Shown: piece after piece, positions 8,476 to 16,642 of the stretch
Position numbering within the stretch: the stretch's first letter is position 1
Layout: each line of letters starts with the position of its first letter
Origin: Paenarthrobacter nitroguajacolicus
GTDB lineage: Bacteria; Actinomycetota; Actinomycetes; Actinomycetales; Micrococcaceae
Assembly (NCBI RefSeq): GCF_007786235.1
Contig: NZ_VNFK01000002.1
Span: 1 to 64,000 of the forward strand
Reading direction: 5' to 3'
Length of the DNA: 64,000 nt
Program-made: the position numbers and the translations under genes
The notes under the pieces: generated by a model
Told to the model about the DNA's origin: nothing
Seen by the model: only the letters and a program-made list of their open reading frames with translations
Database searches by the model: none

Positions 8476-9375
8476 ATGCGGCTAGCGGGTCACACACTAG
8501 GCACCCCGAACCACACGGTTCCCCAAGCACTCAGTCTCTTCCGGGCCGCAGGGCTCGATGCAGCAGAAGTCATCTACCAAGATGATTACAAGTCCGGCTT
8601 GCCCCTAGGGGACCGGCACTCCGCGATGGAAGCACTCAAAGCGGCCGAAGGCGAAGGCATACCCATCGTGGGCCTAACGCCGTACACCACCGCCATCAAT
8701 TCACTGGACGATACCGAATGGCGCAAAGCCGTCGACGAATTCCGTGGGGCCATAGATACCGCACAACTGCTCGGGGCTGACCGGGTCCGTGTCTATGCCG
8801 GCTCCTGGCACCCCGGAGACACCGACCACGCTGCGCGGTGGGGGCAGTTGCGCAAAGCCTTGGAGACCCTCGCACCCGAAGCCCATCAAGCTGGCGTCCG
8901 CCTCTGCGTGGAGAACCACTTCGGCACCATGACCCAAACCGCAGCGGACACCGCGGCCCTGGTCCGGGAAATTGCCCAGCCGTCCGTCCGCGTACTCTAC
9001 GACCAAGCCAACCTGACCTTCACGCACGACGAAAGCTACGAAGAAGCCTTCGCTGTCCAGGGCGACCTGATTGGCCACGTCCACGTGAAAGACCTCGTCT
9101 TCACAAACCCCAACGCGGCCTTCCGCGCTACGGAAACGGCTCGGGTGAACGCCTCCGAACGCGCAGTCCGTTCACGCGTCGTCGGAAGCGGCGTTGTTCC
9201 ATGGTCCCCAATCCTTGCCGCACTGCTGCGACACGGCTACGACGACGTGCTGAGCATCGAGCTTGAATACCGCTGGCACCCCCAAGACCTGCCCGCGCCC
9301 GAGGACGGATTCCGGGAATCGGCCTCCGTCCTGCGCTCAATGCTTACTGATCTTGCTGAAGTTAGGAACGCCTGA
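8476..9375 (+). CDS. Sugar phosphate isomerase/epimerase family protein
   Basis: A 299-residue xylose-isomerase-like TIM-barrel protein. Likely metal ligands are Glu in CVENHFG, Asp in LYDQAN, His in GHVHVKD and Glu in LSIELEY. An AAAGGAC site overlaps the upstream stop region and sets the ATG at 8476. Its TGA overlaps the next gene's ATG, so it is translationally coupled to the second Gfo/Idh/MocA dehydrogenase. Isomerase plus Gfo/Idh/MocA pairs are typical of inositol, levoglucosan and 3-keto-glycoside pathways. Which one applies here is not determinable from sequence alone. Confidence 0.87.
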   Translation: MRLAGHTLGTPNHTVPQALSLFRAAGLDAAEVIYQDDYKSGLPLGDRHSAMEALKAAEGEGIPIVGLTPYTTAINSLDDTEWRKAVDEFRGAIDTAQLLGADRVRVYAGSWHPGDTDHAARWGQLRKALETLAPEAHQAGVRLCVENHFGTMTQTAADTAALVREIAQPSVRVLYDQANLTFTHDESYEEAFAVQGDLIGHVHVKDLVFTNPNAAFRATETARVNASERAVRSRVVGSGVVPWSPILAALLRHGYDDVLSIELEYRWHPQDLPAPEDGFRESASVLRSMLTDLAEVRNA

Positions 9376-10367
9376 TGAACACCAACCGCCTCCGCGTCGG
9401 AGTTATCGGCGCTGGCAACATCGCCACCATTGCGCAGCTGCCCACCCTCGTACAGCGGGACGACGTCGAGTTGGCCGCCTTGGTTTCCCGGCGCGAAGAT
9501 CCCAGCAGCCTGGTCCGGCGCTGGGGCTTCAACGCCGCCTACAAGAGCGTGGAGGAGATGCTGGCCGCGCAGGAACTGGATGCAGTGTTCGTGCTGACCC
9601 CGCGCTCCGAGCACGCCCATGCCGTCGAGCTTTGCCTCAACCGAGACGTGGACGTGTTCTGCGAGAAACCGCTTGCCCCAGCGACAGAGGAGGCAGAACA
9701 TCTGGCAGACCTCGCCGACGAGCGGGGACGGATACTCATGGTTGACTTCAACCGGCGCTATGCACCCGTCTACACGGCCGGCCGGGAGGCTTTTGGCGAC
9801 AAAGGCGCCACCTTCTGCGTTGCCCAGAAGAACCGCCCTGGATCCGAATACCGTGCAACGTTCGAGAACGCCATCCACATGGTCGATCTCCTGCGCTGGT
9901 ACTGCGGGGGCGAACCTGAGCACGTGTCCGCCCACGCTGCCGGTGAAGATCCTTGGGAAGAAGACGGAATCGCAGCGACCATCCGCTTCAGCACCGGTAA
10001 CACCGGTGTCCTGATGGCAGCCCGAACAGCGGGAGCATGGAACGAGAAACTGGACGCCTACGGTGACGGGAAGACCGTCGAAGTCAGGGCGCCCGAGACA
10101 GTTTCCACCACCATCAACGGCGTCACCACTTCACGGGAACTCAGCGCCGAAGCGTACGGCTGGGCTACTGCGACAGATACGTTGGGATTTTCGGCCGCCG
10201 TTCACCACTTCCTGGACCGGGTGGCCGACAGAGCCCAGCCGCTTACTTCAGGCCGCGAAGCTGTTCGCACCCAGCGCCTGCTGGACCAGATTCTCGCCGC
10301 GGCCGGCCTGCCCACAGAGGAGCAAACCGGGCGCGAATGGGCGAGCCACGCAGTTAACGCGAGCTGA
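9375..10367 (+). CDS. Gfo/Idh/MocA-family oxidoreductase
   Basis: A 330-residue dehydrogenase with a Rossmann start VGVIGAGNIATIAQLP and the diagnostic CEKPLAPATEEAE at about 94-106. The mid-protein region MVDFNRRYAPVY and the later NAIHMVDLLRWYCGG fit the substrate-binding half of the family. It starts within the stop codon of the upstream isomerase gene. It is the second of three such enzymes in this regulon and probably performs a separate redox step, or the reverse reduction, on a keto-sugar. Confidence 0.88.
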   Translation: MNTNRLRVGVIGAGNIATIAQLPTLVQRDDVELAALVSRREDPSSLVRRWGFNAAYKSVEEMLAAQELDAVFVLTPRSEHAHAVELCLNRDVDVFCEKPLAPATEEAEHLADLADERGRILMVDFNRRYAPVYTAGREAFGDKGATFCVAQKNRPGSEYRATFENAIHMVDLLRWYCGGEPEHVSAHAAGEDPWEEDGIAATIRFSTGNTGVLMAARTAGAWNEKLDAYGDGKTVEVRAPETVSTTINGVTTSRELSAEAYGWATATDTLGFSAAVHHFLDRVADRAQPLTSGREAVRTQRLLDQILAAAGLPTEEQTGREWASHAVNAS

Positions 10368-10464
10368 ACTACCAGCCCATCTGCCGAAGGTGCACGGGTG
10401 TCTGATTCGGGCTCCTTGAAACTGGTGTCTTGAGCAGGCCTGTCGGATATAGGGAGGTGCCACC

Positions 10465-11832
10465 GTGGCTCTACGTCGCCTACCCGAGCATGAAATGCGA
10501 GTCAAGGAAGCCGGGAGACGGCCGTTGCGCGGGCGACTTACCGCGCTTGCGGGCATCCTGCTGGTTGCCTTCAGCGCAAGAGAGGCGGTTTCGGCGGTGT
10601 CGCCGCTTCTTGGCCAAATAGGCGCAGACCTCCACCTTAACGCTGTGGCCACAGGGACCTTAGGGATGCTGCCGACCGCCAGCTTCGCGGTGATGGGCTT
10701 CCTTGCGCTGCCGCTGCTGCGCCGTATCCGGCTTGAGCACCTCCTACTGGTTGCGCTTCTGCTGACAACGTTGGGTCAGCTCGGCCGCGCAGTGGGTTGG
10801 GACGTGTTGGCATTTTTGGGGTTCACGTGCATCGCCATGCTCGGCATTGGTCTGATCAACGTCGTCGCGCCGCCTCTCTTGATGACGTATTTTCCCGACA
10901 GATTCGGGGGCCTCGCGGCGCTCCACGTCACCCTCCTGGGTGTCAGCACAGCGGTGGCCGCCCAATTCGCGAATCCTCTAAGCACTCTTTATGGCTGGCG
11001 GTTCTCCATTGGTATCTGGGCCGTACTCAGTGCGCTTGCTGCGGTCCCGTGGCTGATTCTTCTTACAACCAGACGGATCGTTGCCTGCACACCAGCCAAC
11101 GATCAGCAGTCGCCTCCTGCGAACAGCGTTAGACCTTGGAGATCATCAATCGGCTGGGGCACGGCATTGGTTTTTGCTGGCTGTTCCAGCAATACTTTTG
11201 CGGCGCTCACGTGGCTCCCGGCTGTCCTCGTTGATAGAGGACTCAGCGAGGAAACTGCTGGATCCATGCTGGCGCTGTATTCAATCCTTGCTTTGCCGGT
11301 CGCTCTAATGGTGCCCATGGTTGTTGTTGGAATGTCCCGCCCGCTACCTGTGGCCGTCCTGTTTGTGGTCGCCTTCGCCATAGGTTACGGAGGCATCATC
11401 TTCGCGCCACCAGCTTCTGCGGCGGTCTGGGTGGTCATTGCCGGACTGGGCCAAGGGTCCTATTCCTTTGCGTTCACCATGATCAATAAGCGAACACGAA
11501 CGCAGTCCGGCTCAGGACGTCTGTCCGCGTTTGCCCAGGGAACCGGCTACGCCCTGGCGAGTGTCGGCCCGTTCCTTTTCGCACTTCTGCACAGCCCGGG
11601 GGATGGCTGGCTGGCCTCGTTCGGCATGCTCGGTGCCTGGCTCGTGGTGCTTCTGGCAGGGGCCGTCATGGTCAACAAGCCACGCATGCTCGAAGATCAC
11701 TCGCCGATACCGGGGCTGGCTCCCGGAGAATTACTGCCCTTCCAGGGTCCAACCGCAGCAAGCCGCAGAACGGAGGCCGGCGTTGACGCCAGAGACTTCC
11801 GACCTCCGGATCCGAAAATGCCTGGTCTTTGA
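10465..11832 (+). CDS. MFS transporter, CynX/NimT-like
   Basis: A 455-residue membrane protein with about twelve hydrophobic segments. The N-terminal part (LVAFSAREAVSAVSPLL, then DLHLNAVATGTLGMLPTASFA) is typical of the CynX/NimT branch of the major facilitator superfamily. GTG 10465 is chosen because AGGGAGGTG lies about seven bases upstream. It is separated from the previous gene by about 97 bp and may have its own transcription start, though no copy of the tandem operator is present. Transport direction and substrate are unknown; an organic anion or sugar acid would suit the neighbours. Confidence 0.82.
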   Translation: MALRRLPEHEMRVKEAGRRPLRGRLTALAGILLVAFSAREAVSAVSPLLGQIGADLHLNAVATGTLGMLPTASFAVMGFLALPLLRRIRLEHLLLVALLLTTLGQLGRAVGWDVLAFLGFTCIAMLGIGLINVVAPPLLMTYFPDRFGGLAALHVTLLGVSTAVAAQFANPLSTLYGWRFSIGIWAVLSALAAVPWLILLTTRRIVACTPANDQQSPPANSVRPWRSSIGWGTALVFAGCSSNTFAALTWLPAVLVDRGLSEETAGSMLALYSILALPVALMVPMVVVGMSRPLPVAVLFVVAFAIGYGGIIFAPPASAAVWVVIAGLGQGSYSFAFTMINKRTRTQSGSGRLSAFAQGTGYALASVGPFLFALLHSPGDGWLASFGMLGAWLVVLLAGAVMVNKPRMLEDHSPIPGLAPGELLPFQGPTAASRRTEAGVDARDFRPPDPKMPGL

Positions 11833-11839
11833 AGGCCTT

Positions 11840-11863
11840 GGGGACACCAATGTTTGGTGCCCC
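11840..11863. terminator. Possible hairpin after MFS gene
   Basis: GGGGACACCAA and TTGGTGCCCC pair around a TGT loop with one bulged A, eight bases after the MFS stop. No T-run follows, so it may attenuate or separate the downstream leader-ORF unit rather than terminate fully. Confidence 0.35.
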
Positions 11864-11917
11864 CGATCTACACAACTGATCTCGTCGATTTCTTACTTAA
11901 CTCAAAGGAGAGATTTC

Positions 11918-11968
11918 ATGAACACCTCTTTCAACTTCGGCCTGATCTTCGAGGGGCCAGCATCATGA
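11918..11968 (+). CDS. 16-residue leader peptide upstream of dehydrogenase
   Basis: A short frame starts at ATG 11918 behind a strong AAAGGAG site seven bases upstream. It encodes MNTSFNFGLIFEGPAS and ends in TGA inside an ATGA overlap with the next gene. The next gene also has its own GAGGGG site within this frame. The arrangement implies translational coupling. It may be a leader ORF or the scar of a truncated gene. No regulatory codon run is apparent. Confidence 0.5.
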   Translation: MNTSFNFGLIFEGPAS

Positions 11969-12951
11969 CGACGGCGGCACAGTCCCAGCGCGTCGCCGTG
12001 GTGGGGGCGGCCGGGTGGGCAGGATCCCGTCATGCACGAGCATTCACCAAGGTGGGTGCGAATGTCACCCACCTGGTGGAGAAAGACGAGCGGGCGGTCT
12101 CGTTGGCCCACGAGCTGGGAGCTCAGGTGGTGCCCAGCGTCCAGGAGCTTCGTTCTGATCAACTGGACTTAGTCGTCGTCGCGTTGCCCACCACGCTGCA
12201 ACCGGATGTCTGTGCGGATCTGCTGACCAGAGGATTTCGGGTGCTGACGGAAAAGCCAGTAGCTGCAGATGCCGAGAGTGCTGCCATCATGGCCGCCGCT
12301 TCGGGAGTGAACCAACGACTCATGGTCGGTTACACACTCCACCAGCATCCGGCCGTCCCGCTTGTCTCTCAGTGGATCAAGGACAACGACGTGATCGCTG
12401 TCAACGTTCGATCCGTCGCATATAAGGAGACCATCGGCTCTTGGCGTGCTGATCCGAAAGAGGGTGGGGTTGCGGTAGTGAACGGAATCCATGCCATCGA
12501 GCTGGTCTCTTCGTGGTTTGAGGGAGACCCCAGAGTCCTGGCCACCAACGCCAGCAGCAGCCTGTACGGGTCTCCGGTGCCGGAACACGTCGTTTCCACC
12601 CTCGAATTCCCCTCTGGAGCGGTATTTTCCTTGCAGAGCTACTGGTCTCCCTGGCAGGAACCCCAAGGGCTCAACCAAGGGGATTGGAGCCTCACCATTG
12701 ATGTTCTGGCCACTGGCGGCCGGATGTTGTGGTCGAACGATTCCCTCCACGTGTGGACCCGTGACGGCGGACAACACGAGAAAAACTTCGCACCCTCCGA
12801 CCTCTTCCTCCGCCAGGCAGAAGCAGCCCTAAGGTTCTGCGCGGGTGAAACGCCTGCCGTTACATTCACCCAGGCGCTCCGCGCTACGGAAATCGCCGAT
12901 GCAGTCCGGACAGCGGCGGCCCCCGGCGCCCGGGAGGCGCTCACCCCGTAA
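11965..12951 (+). CDS. Gfo/Idh/MocA-family oxidoreductase
   Basis: A 328-residue dehydrogenase with the nucleotide loop VVGAAGWAGSRHARAF at about 11-26 and the family motif TEKPVAADAESA at about 93-104. The substrate half has GGVAVVNGIHAIELVSSW, matching the family's G...H-x3-E/D signature. ATG 11965 is set by GAGGGG eight bases upstream and overlaps the 16-residue leader frame. It is the third Gfo/Idh/MocA enzyme in the regulon. An SDR follows behind a second leader frame. It probably oxidises or reduces the same class of sugar intermediate. Confidence 0.87.
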   Translation: MTTAAQSQRVAVVGAAGWAGSRHARAFTKVGANVTHLVEKDERAVSLAHELGAQVVPSVQELRSDQLDLVVVALPTTLQPDVCADLLTRGFRVLTEKPVAADAESAAIMAAASGVNQRLMVGYTLHQHPAVPLVSQWIKDNDVIAVNVRSVAYKETIGSWRADPKEGGVAVVNGIHAIELVSSWFEGDPRVLATNASSSLYGSPVPEHVVSTLEFPSGAVFSLQSYWSPWQEPQGLNQGDWSLTIDVLATGGRMLWSNDSLHVWTRDGGQHEKNFAPSDLFLRQAEAALRFCAGETPAVTFTQALRATEIADAVRTAAAPGAREALTP

Positions 12952-13016
12952 GCATCGTCGAAATCCAAGCAAACGAGGACCGGCCGAACCGGGCAATTTC
13001 GAGTAAGGAAACGAAC

Positions 13017-13091
13017 ATGAAGACAGCACCCCACGCTCCGACCGCAGGAGAACTGCAGGCAAACTGCGCCCAGAACGGAGAGAACCGATGA
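13017..13091 (+). CDS. 24-residue leader peptide upstream of SDR
   Basis: ATG 13017 follows AAGGAAACGAAC and opens a 24-codon frame (MKTAPHAPTAGELQ...) that ends with TGA overlapping the SDR's ATG in ATGA. An internal GGAGAGA site serves the SDR. It repeats the arrangement seen before the preceding dehydrogenase. No family was recognised. Confidence 0.45.
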   Translation: MKTAPHAPTAGELQANCAQNGENR

Positions 13092-13837
13092 GCCTCAAAG
13101 ACCAGGTGGTTCTGGTAACCGGATCAAGCGGAGGAATCGGCGACGCCGCAGTCACCGCACTCATAGCCGCAGGAGCCAGGGTCATCGGCGCCGACCGTTC
13201 CCCCAAAGCGGACCAGGCCCTTCAGGCGTTCTACCCGCTCGACATCACCTCAGAAGAGCAATGCGCCACGGTCATACGGGACATCCAAGCCGAGCACGGC
13301 CGTGTTGATGTGCTTATCCATGCAGCAGGAGTGCTTGGCCCCACGCCGGATATCATGGAAACAACCACTGAAGAGTTCGACTCCATCCTGAGGATCAACG
13401 CCACCGCGACCTTCACCATGGTCCGGGAAACCGCAAAATCCATGCTTGAGACCGGCACTGCCGGGGCCATCGTGGTCCTGTCCTCAGTTGCGGCCAAAGA
13501 GGCACGCCTCAACTACCTGCCCTACAACGCGAGCAAGCTCGCCGTCCTCCACATCATGTGGTCCTTTGCCGAACTGCTCGGACCAAACGGCATCTCCGTG
13601 AACGCGATCGCCCCAGGGCCGGTGAACACACCCATGTGGGCGCAATTTGCCCGGGACTCCGGCCCCGACGCGGCAGCGAACCGAGCGAAGAGGGCAGCAC
13701 AACTGCCGATGCGCCGGTTTGCCGAAGCCGAGGAAGTCGCCCGGGCCATCCTGTTCCTTTCTGACCCCGACAACCGCTACATCACTGGAGTGTCTCTCGA
13801 TGTGGCCGGCGGAGCCCACCTGGGAATCGGAACCTGA
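13088..13837 (+). CDS. SDR-family oxidoreductase
   Basis: A 249-residue classical SDR: VTGSSGGIGDAA at residues 10-21, HAAGVLGP in the position of the NAG motif, SSVAAKEARL with the catalytic Ser, YNASK as Tyr-x3-Lys, and a C-terminal TGVSLDVAGGAH. The ATG overlaps a 24-codon leader frame. It is the last dehydrogenase of the plus-strand group. A sugar or polyol 2-dehydrogenase activity is plausible, but the substrate is unknown. Confidence 0.9.
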   Translation: MSLKDQVVLVTGSSGGIGDAAVTALIAAGARVIGADRSPKADQALQAFYPLDITSEEQCATVIRDIQAEHGRVDVLIHAAGVLGPTPDIMETTTEEFDSILRINATATFTMVRETAKSMLETGTAGAIVVLSSVAAKEARLNYLPYNASKLAVLHIMWSFAELLGPNGISVNAIAPGPVNTPMWAQFARDSGPDAAANRAKRAAQLPMRRFAEAEEVARAILFLSDPDNRYITGVSLDVAGGAHLGIGT

Positions 13838-13908
13838 AACACGCGACAGGGCTTCTCATTGAACGCCCATGCCGCAGAGACGCGTTCATGATCTATCAAG
13901 GAGATTTA

Positions 13909-14361
13909 ATGCGACATCATCACACAGCCCTGCATGTTACGGATATGGAGCGCAGCGAACGGTTTTATGTGGATGGCCTCGGACTAACGCGTTTGGATGC
14001 GTGGACGTCGGGACCTTATATCGGCGACCTCTACGGCCGTCCCAACGTACAGGTCAGAGCCATGCTGCTCGCAACCGGTGACGGATCCTTTCGACTGGAA
14101 CTCGCCCATGCTGAGCCGCTACTGCCAGCCGTCAATCCATCAGAGGCGCAACCGGGCACCGCTCACCTCGCCTTCACGGATATTGATGTGCGACAGGTTT
14201 ACACCAGGATGACAGCGCTGGGCTACAGCGCGGTATCAGAGCCCGTTGCCCCGACCTCCGGACCCATCGCAGGCGGGTGGCTGGTTTACCTCCTCGATCC
14301 AGACGGAAATCGCGTGGAGCTGATTCAACCGCCAGACTGGCGCCCGAGCAAGGACTCATAA
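13909..14361 (+). CDS. VOC-family protein
   Basis: A 150-residue glyoxalase-fold protein starting MRHHHTALHVTDMERSERFY, with the second module HLAFTDIDVRQVY and a C-terminal LLDPDGNRVELIQ carrying the metal-ligand Glu. ATG 13909 is preferred to ATG 13888 because AAGGAG lies six bases upstream of it. It closes the plus-strand group and converges on the sugar ABC operon. It probably acts in the same pathway as the first VOC protein. Confidence 0.85.
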   Translation: MRHHHTALHVTDMERSERFYVDGLGLTRLDAWTSGPYIGDLYGRPNVQVRAMLLATGDGSFRLELAHAEPLLPAVNPSEAQPGTAHLAFTDIDVRQVYTRMTALGYSAVSEPVAPTSGPIAGGWLVYLLDPDGNRVELIQPPDWRPSKDS

Positions 14362-14425
14362 GTCGCTCGCGCGCTGAGTGAAAGTCAGTCAACTGTGAGT
14401 GTGCTTGAGTCTCTGGAGCACAAGA

Positions 14426-14469
14426 TGCAGTGTGGGTGGGCAGGTTGCAACCTGCCCGCCCACACTGCA
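14426..14469. repeat. 44-base near-perfect palindrome
   Basis: The segment starting TGCAGTGTGGGTGGGCAGGT folds on itself with 22-bp arms and essentially no loop; only one base pair mismatches. It lies just after the VOC gene in a convergent intergenic region. It may act as a bidirectional transcription end or be a remnant cruciform/attachment-type sequence. No T-run follows. Confidence 0.7.
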
Positions 14470-14494
14470 TCCATTGTTTCAACACGCAGAACGC

Positions 14495-14647
14495 CTAAAG
14501 GTCCCAGACCGCGTTTGGCTCGCCGGCCGAGACTTTGCGCTCCGAAGTGAACTCGGTGGCCATTAGCCCCTCGCGGGCAATCAAGTTGCCCGGTGGGCTG
14601 AGCCGACCACCGACTGAAGGAAATTCCAGGTGTCGACTTATATCGGG
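14495..14647 (-). pseudogene. C-terminal gene remnant, family unknown
   Basis: A minus-strand frame of 50 codons runs from a stop at 14648-14650 to TAG 14495-14497. It ends with GNLIAREGLMATEFTSER followed by a short tail ending AVWDL. The composition looks like real protein, but there is no start codon or ribosome site, so I read it as the tail of a deleted gene. I do not recognise the family. Confidence 0.3.
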
Positions 14648-14714
14648 TCAGCCACCTGTGCCTGAGGGACTTCGAGGGCGCACTCAGCGAGTCGGACTTG
14701 CATGGTGGCCCGCT

Positions 14715-14763
14715 AAAGGCAGGCCCCGTTAACCGCCTGATGCGGTCACGGGGCCTGCCTTTT
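14715..14763. terminator. Bidirectional terminator between convergent operons
   Basis: AAAGGCAGGCCCCGT at 14715-14729 pairs with ACGGGGCCTGCCTTT at 14748-14762, with an A-run on one side and a T-run on the other. It ends the minus-strand sugar ABC operon, whose last stop is at 14799, and could also stop plus-strand read-through. Confidence 0.85.
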
Positions 14764-14798
14764 GCGTTGACTAAGAGTGCGGCTAACGGTTGCTTCAG

Positions 14799-15659
14799 CT
14801 ATCCCTTGACGCCGCCGGATGTCATGCCGGCAACGAACCAGCGCTGGAATGCCAGGAAGATTGAGAGAACCGGGATGAAGGCTACGACGATGAATGCGGC
14901 GAAGAGTCCCCAGAAGCTGCCGAAGCCGGTGGTTATGTATCGCACTATGCCGTTCTGCACGGTCTTCATGTCTTCTGTGGTGGCGAGGACGGTGCCCACG
15001 AGGAAGTCGTTCCAAACGAATACGAAGATGAAGATGGCTACGGCGGCGATACCAGGCCGGATGAGCGGGAGGATGATGCGCCACAAGATCTGCATGCGGG
15101 AGCAGCCATCAATTGCCGCCGCTTCCTCGATTTCGACGGGTATATTTTCGATGAAGTTGCGCAGAAACAGGATGGTTTGTCCACAGATGATTGCCGTGTA
15201 GACGATGATCATCATGGGGTATGTGTTGATCAATGCGGTTTTGACAAACATGGAGTACAACGCGATAAAGACCACGATCGCCGGGACCATGGAGAGGACC
15301 AGAATCCCAGTCATCAGAGTTTCCATGCGGCGGCTCCGATACCTCGTGGCCACATATGCCGCAGGGATACAGATGGCCAGAGCGAGGACGATAGAGCCGC
15401 CGGCATAGATGAGGGAGTTTACGAAGAATCGGATGTTGGTCGATGTCAGAAGGCCGACATAGCCTTCGGATGAGAAGGGGTCAGGAATCCACCTAGGCGG
15501 GAATTCCAGCGTGCCAGAAGCGGTCTTAAGCGACGTGGACACAATCCATGCGACCGGGGGGAGTACCACCGCTGCGGAAAGTATGATGTACGCCCAGGCC
15601 GGAACGGCCCGAATGAAACTGCCCAATCGTCGTTGGCGGCGTGGGGTTGTGATGCTCAC
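14799..15659 (-). CDS. Carbohydrate ABC transporter permease (MalG-like)
   Basis: A 286-residue inner-membrane permease with about six hydrophobic segments and the EAA loop EEAAAIDGCSRMQILWRIILPLIRPG at about 190-215, the docking site for the ATPase. The C-terminus FLAFQRWFVAGMTSGGVKG is typical of MalG-type subunits. Its start overlaps the end of the MalF-like gene by four bases. No ATPase gene is present in this operon, so a shared MsiK-type ATPase encoded elsewhere probably energises it, as is common in actinobacteria. Confidence 0.93.
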   Translation of the reverse strand: MSITTPRRQRRLGSFIRAVPAWAYIILSAAVVLPPVAWIVSTSLKTASGTLEFPPRWIPDPFSSEGYVGLLTSTNIRFFVNSLIYAGGSIVLALAICIPAAYVATRYRSRRMETLMTGILVLSMVPAIVVFIALYSMFVKTALINTYPMMIIVYTAIICGQTILFLRNFIENIPVEIEEAAAIDGCSRMQILWRIILPLIRPGIAAVAIFIFVFVWNDFLVGTVLATTEDMKTVQNGIVRYITTGFGSFWGLFAAFIVVAFIPVLSIFLAFQRWFVAGMTSGGVKG

Positions 15660-16588
15660 AGGCTTTCCTTCCGTCGGAAGCGGATGGCGACGAGGGTCAG
15701 GGCGATGTTGACGGCGAAAAGCAGGATTGCCGTTGCTGAGGCTCCCGAGAGATCAAACTTGTCGAACATCTGGTTGTAGACCCGCATGGACAAGGTTTCT
15801 GTGGAGCCGATGGGGCCTCCTCTTGTGGTGACCAGGATGATGGTGACCATTTGCACATAAAGCATGAGAAGGACGACCACAACGGAGACGATGGTGTTGC
15901 GCAAGTAGGGCAGTGTGATATTTACAAACTGGTGCCAGATGCCGCCGCCGTCCATTTTGAGGCTTTCGCGGAGCTCCTCGGGAATCGTTTGAAGGGCGCC
16001 CAAGAAGAGGAGCATGGCTTGCGGGTAGGACCACCAGGCTGTCATCAGAGTTACTGCAACCAACGCACTGGTCGGAGATGAGAACACATCAGTGGGACCG
16101 AACCCGAGGGACTTGGTGATCGCTGATGCCGGACCGTAGTTGGGGTTGAGGAACCAGAGCCAAATTGTTCCTGCAGTGGCCTGTGACATGAGCCAAGGCA
16201 GGAGGAAGAGGCTCCGGACCGAACGCTTGAAGCGGTGAAGGTTGTTGAGCACGATTGCAGAAAGCAGCCCCGCCGGCAGTGCGATAACCAAGGCGCCGAG
16301 CGAGAATACCAAGGTTGTCCAGATGCGGCTCGGGAGGTCGGAGTCTGAGAACAGTCGGACAAAGGAATTCAGGCCCGTGAATTTGCCGATCTGGTAGTAC
16401 GACGTCTCGTGGAGGGCCGTCCACGCTGTGTAGATGAGCGGTCCCACAAACACGAAGAGGAAGACGACGCTGACCGGGAGGACGTAGAGCCATACCATTC
16501 GATCCCTACGGACCCGGCGAAAACTTGGGGCGCCCAAGGGAGACGTTGCGGTGTTGCGTGGGTTGCGGGTGGGGCTTTTTGTAGACAT
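15656..16588 (-). CDS. Carbohydrate ABC transporter permease (MalF-like)
   Basis: A 310-residue permease starting with a charged, poorly conserved 30-residue tail, then RDRMVWLYVLPVSVVFLFVFVGP. The EAA loop is visible around ELRESLKMDGGGIWHQFVNITLPYLRNT. About six membrane segments are apparent. It is the middle gene of the SBP-MalF-MalG operon and is coupled to the MalG-like gene by a four-base overlap. Confidence 0.93.
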   Translation of the reverse strand: MSTKSPTRNPRNTATSPLGAPSFRRVRRDRMVWLYVLPVSVVFLFVFVGPLIYTAWTALHETSYYQIGKFTGLNSFVRLFSDSDLPSRIWTTLVFSLGALVIALPAGLLSAIVLNNLHRFKRSVRSLFLLPWLMSQATAGTIWLWFLNPNYGPASAITKSLGFGPTDVFSSPTSALVAVTLMTAWWSYPQAMLLFLGALQTIPEELRESLKMDGGGIWHQFVNITLPYLRNTIVSVVVVLLMLYVQMVTIILVTTRGGPIGSTETLSMRVYNQMFDKFDLSGASATAILLFAVNIALTLVAIRFRRKESL

Positions 16589-16642
16589 TTCTGTCCCTTC
16601 CGTGGGGGCCTGATTTCTCAGGCCCCCAGATATCGCGAGCGG

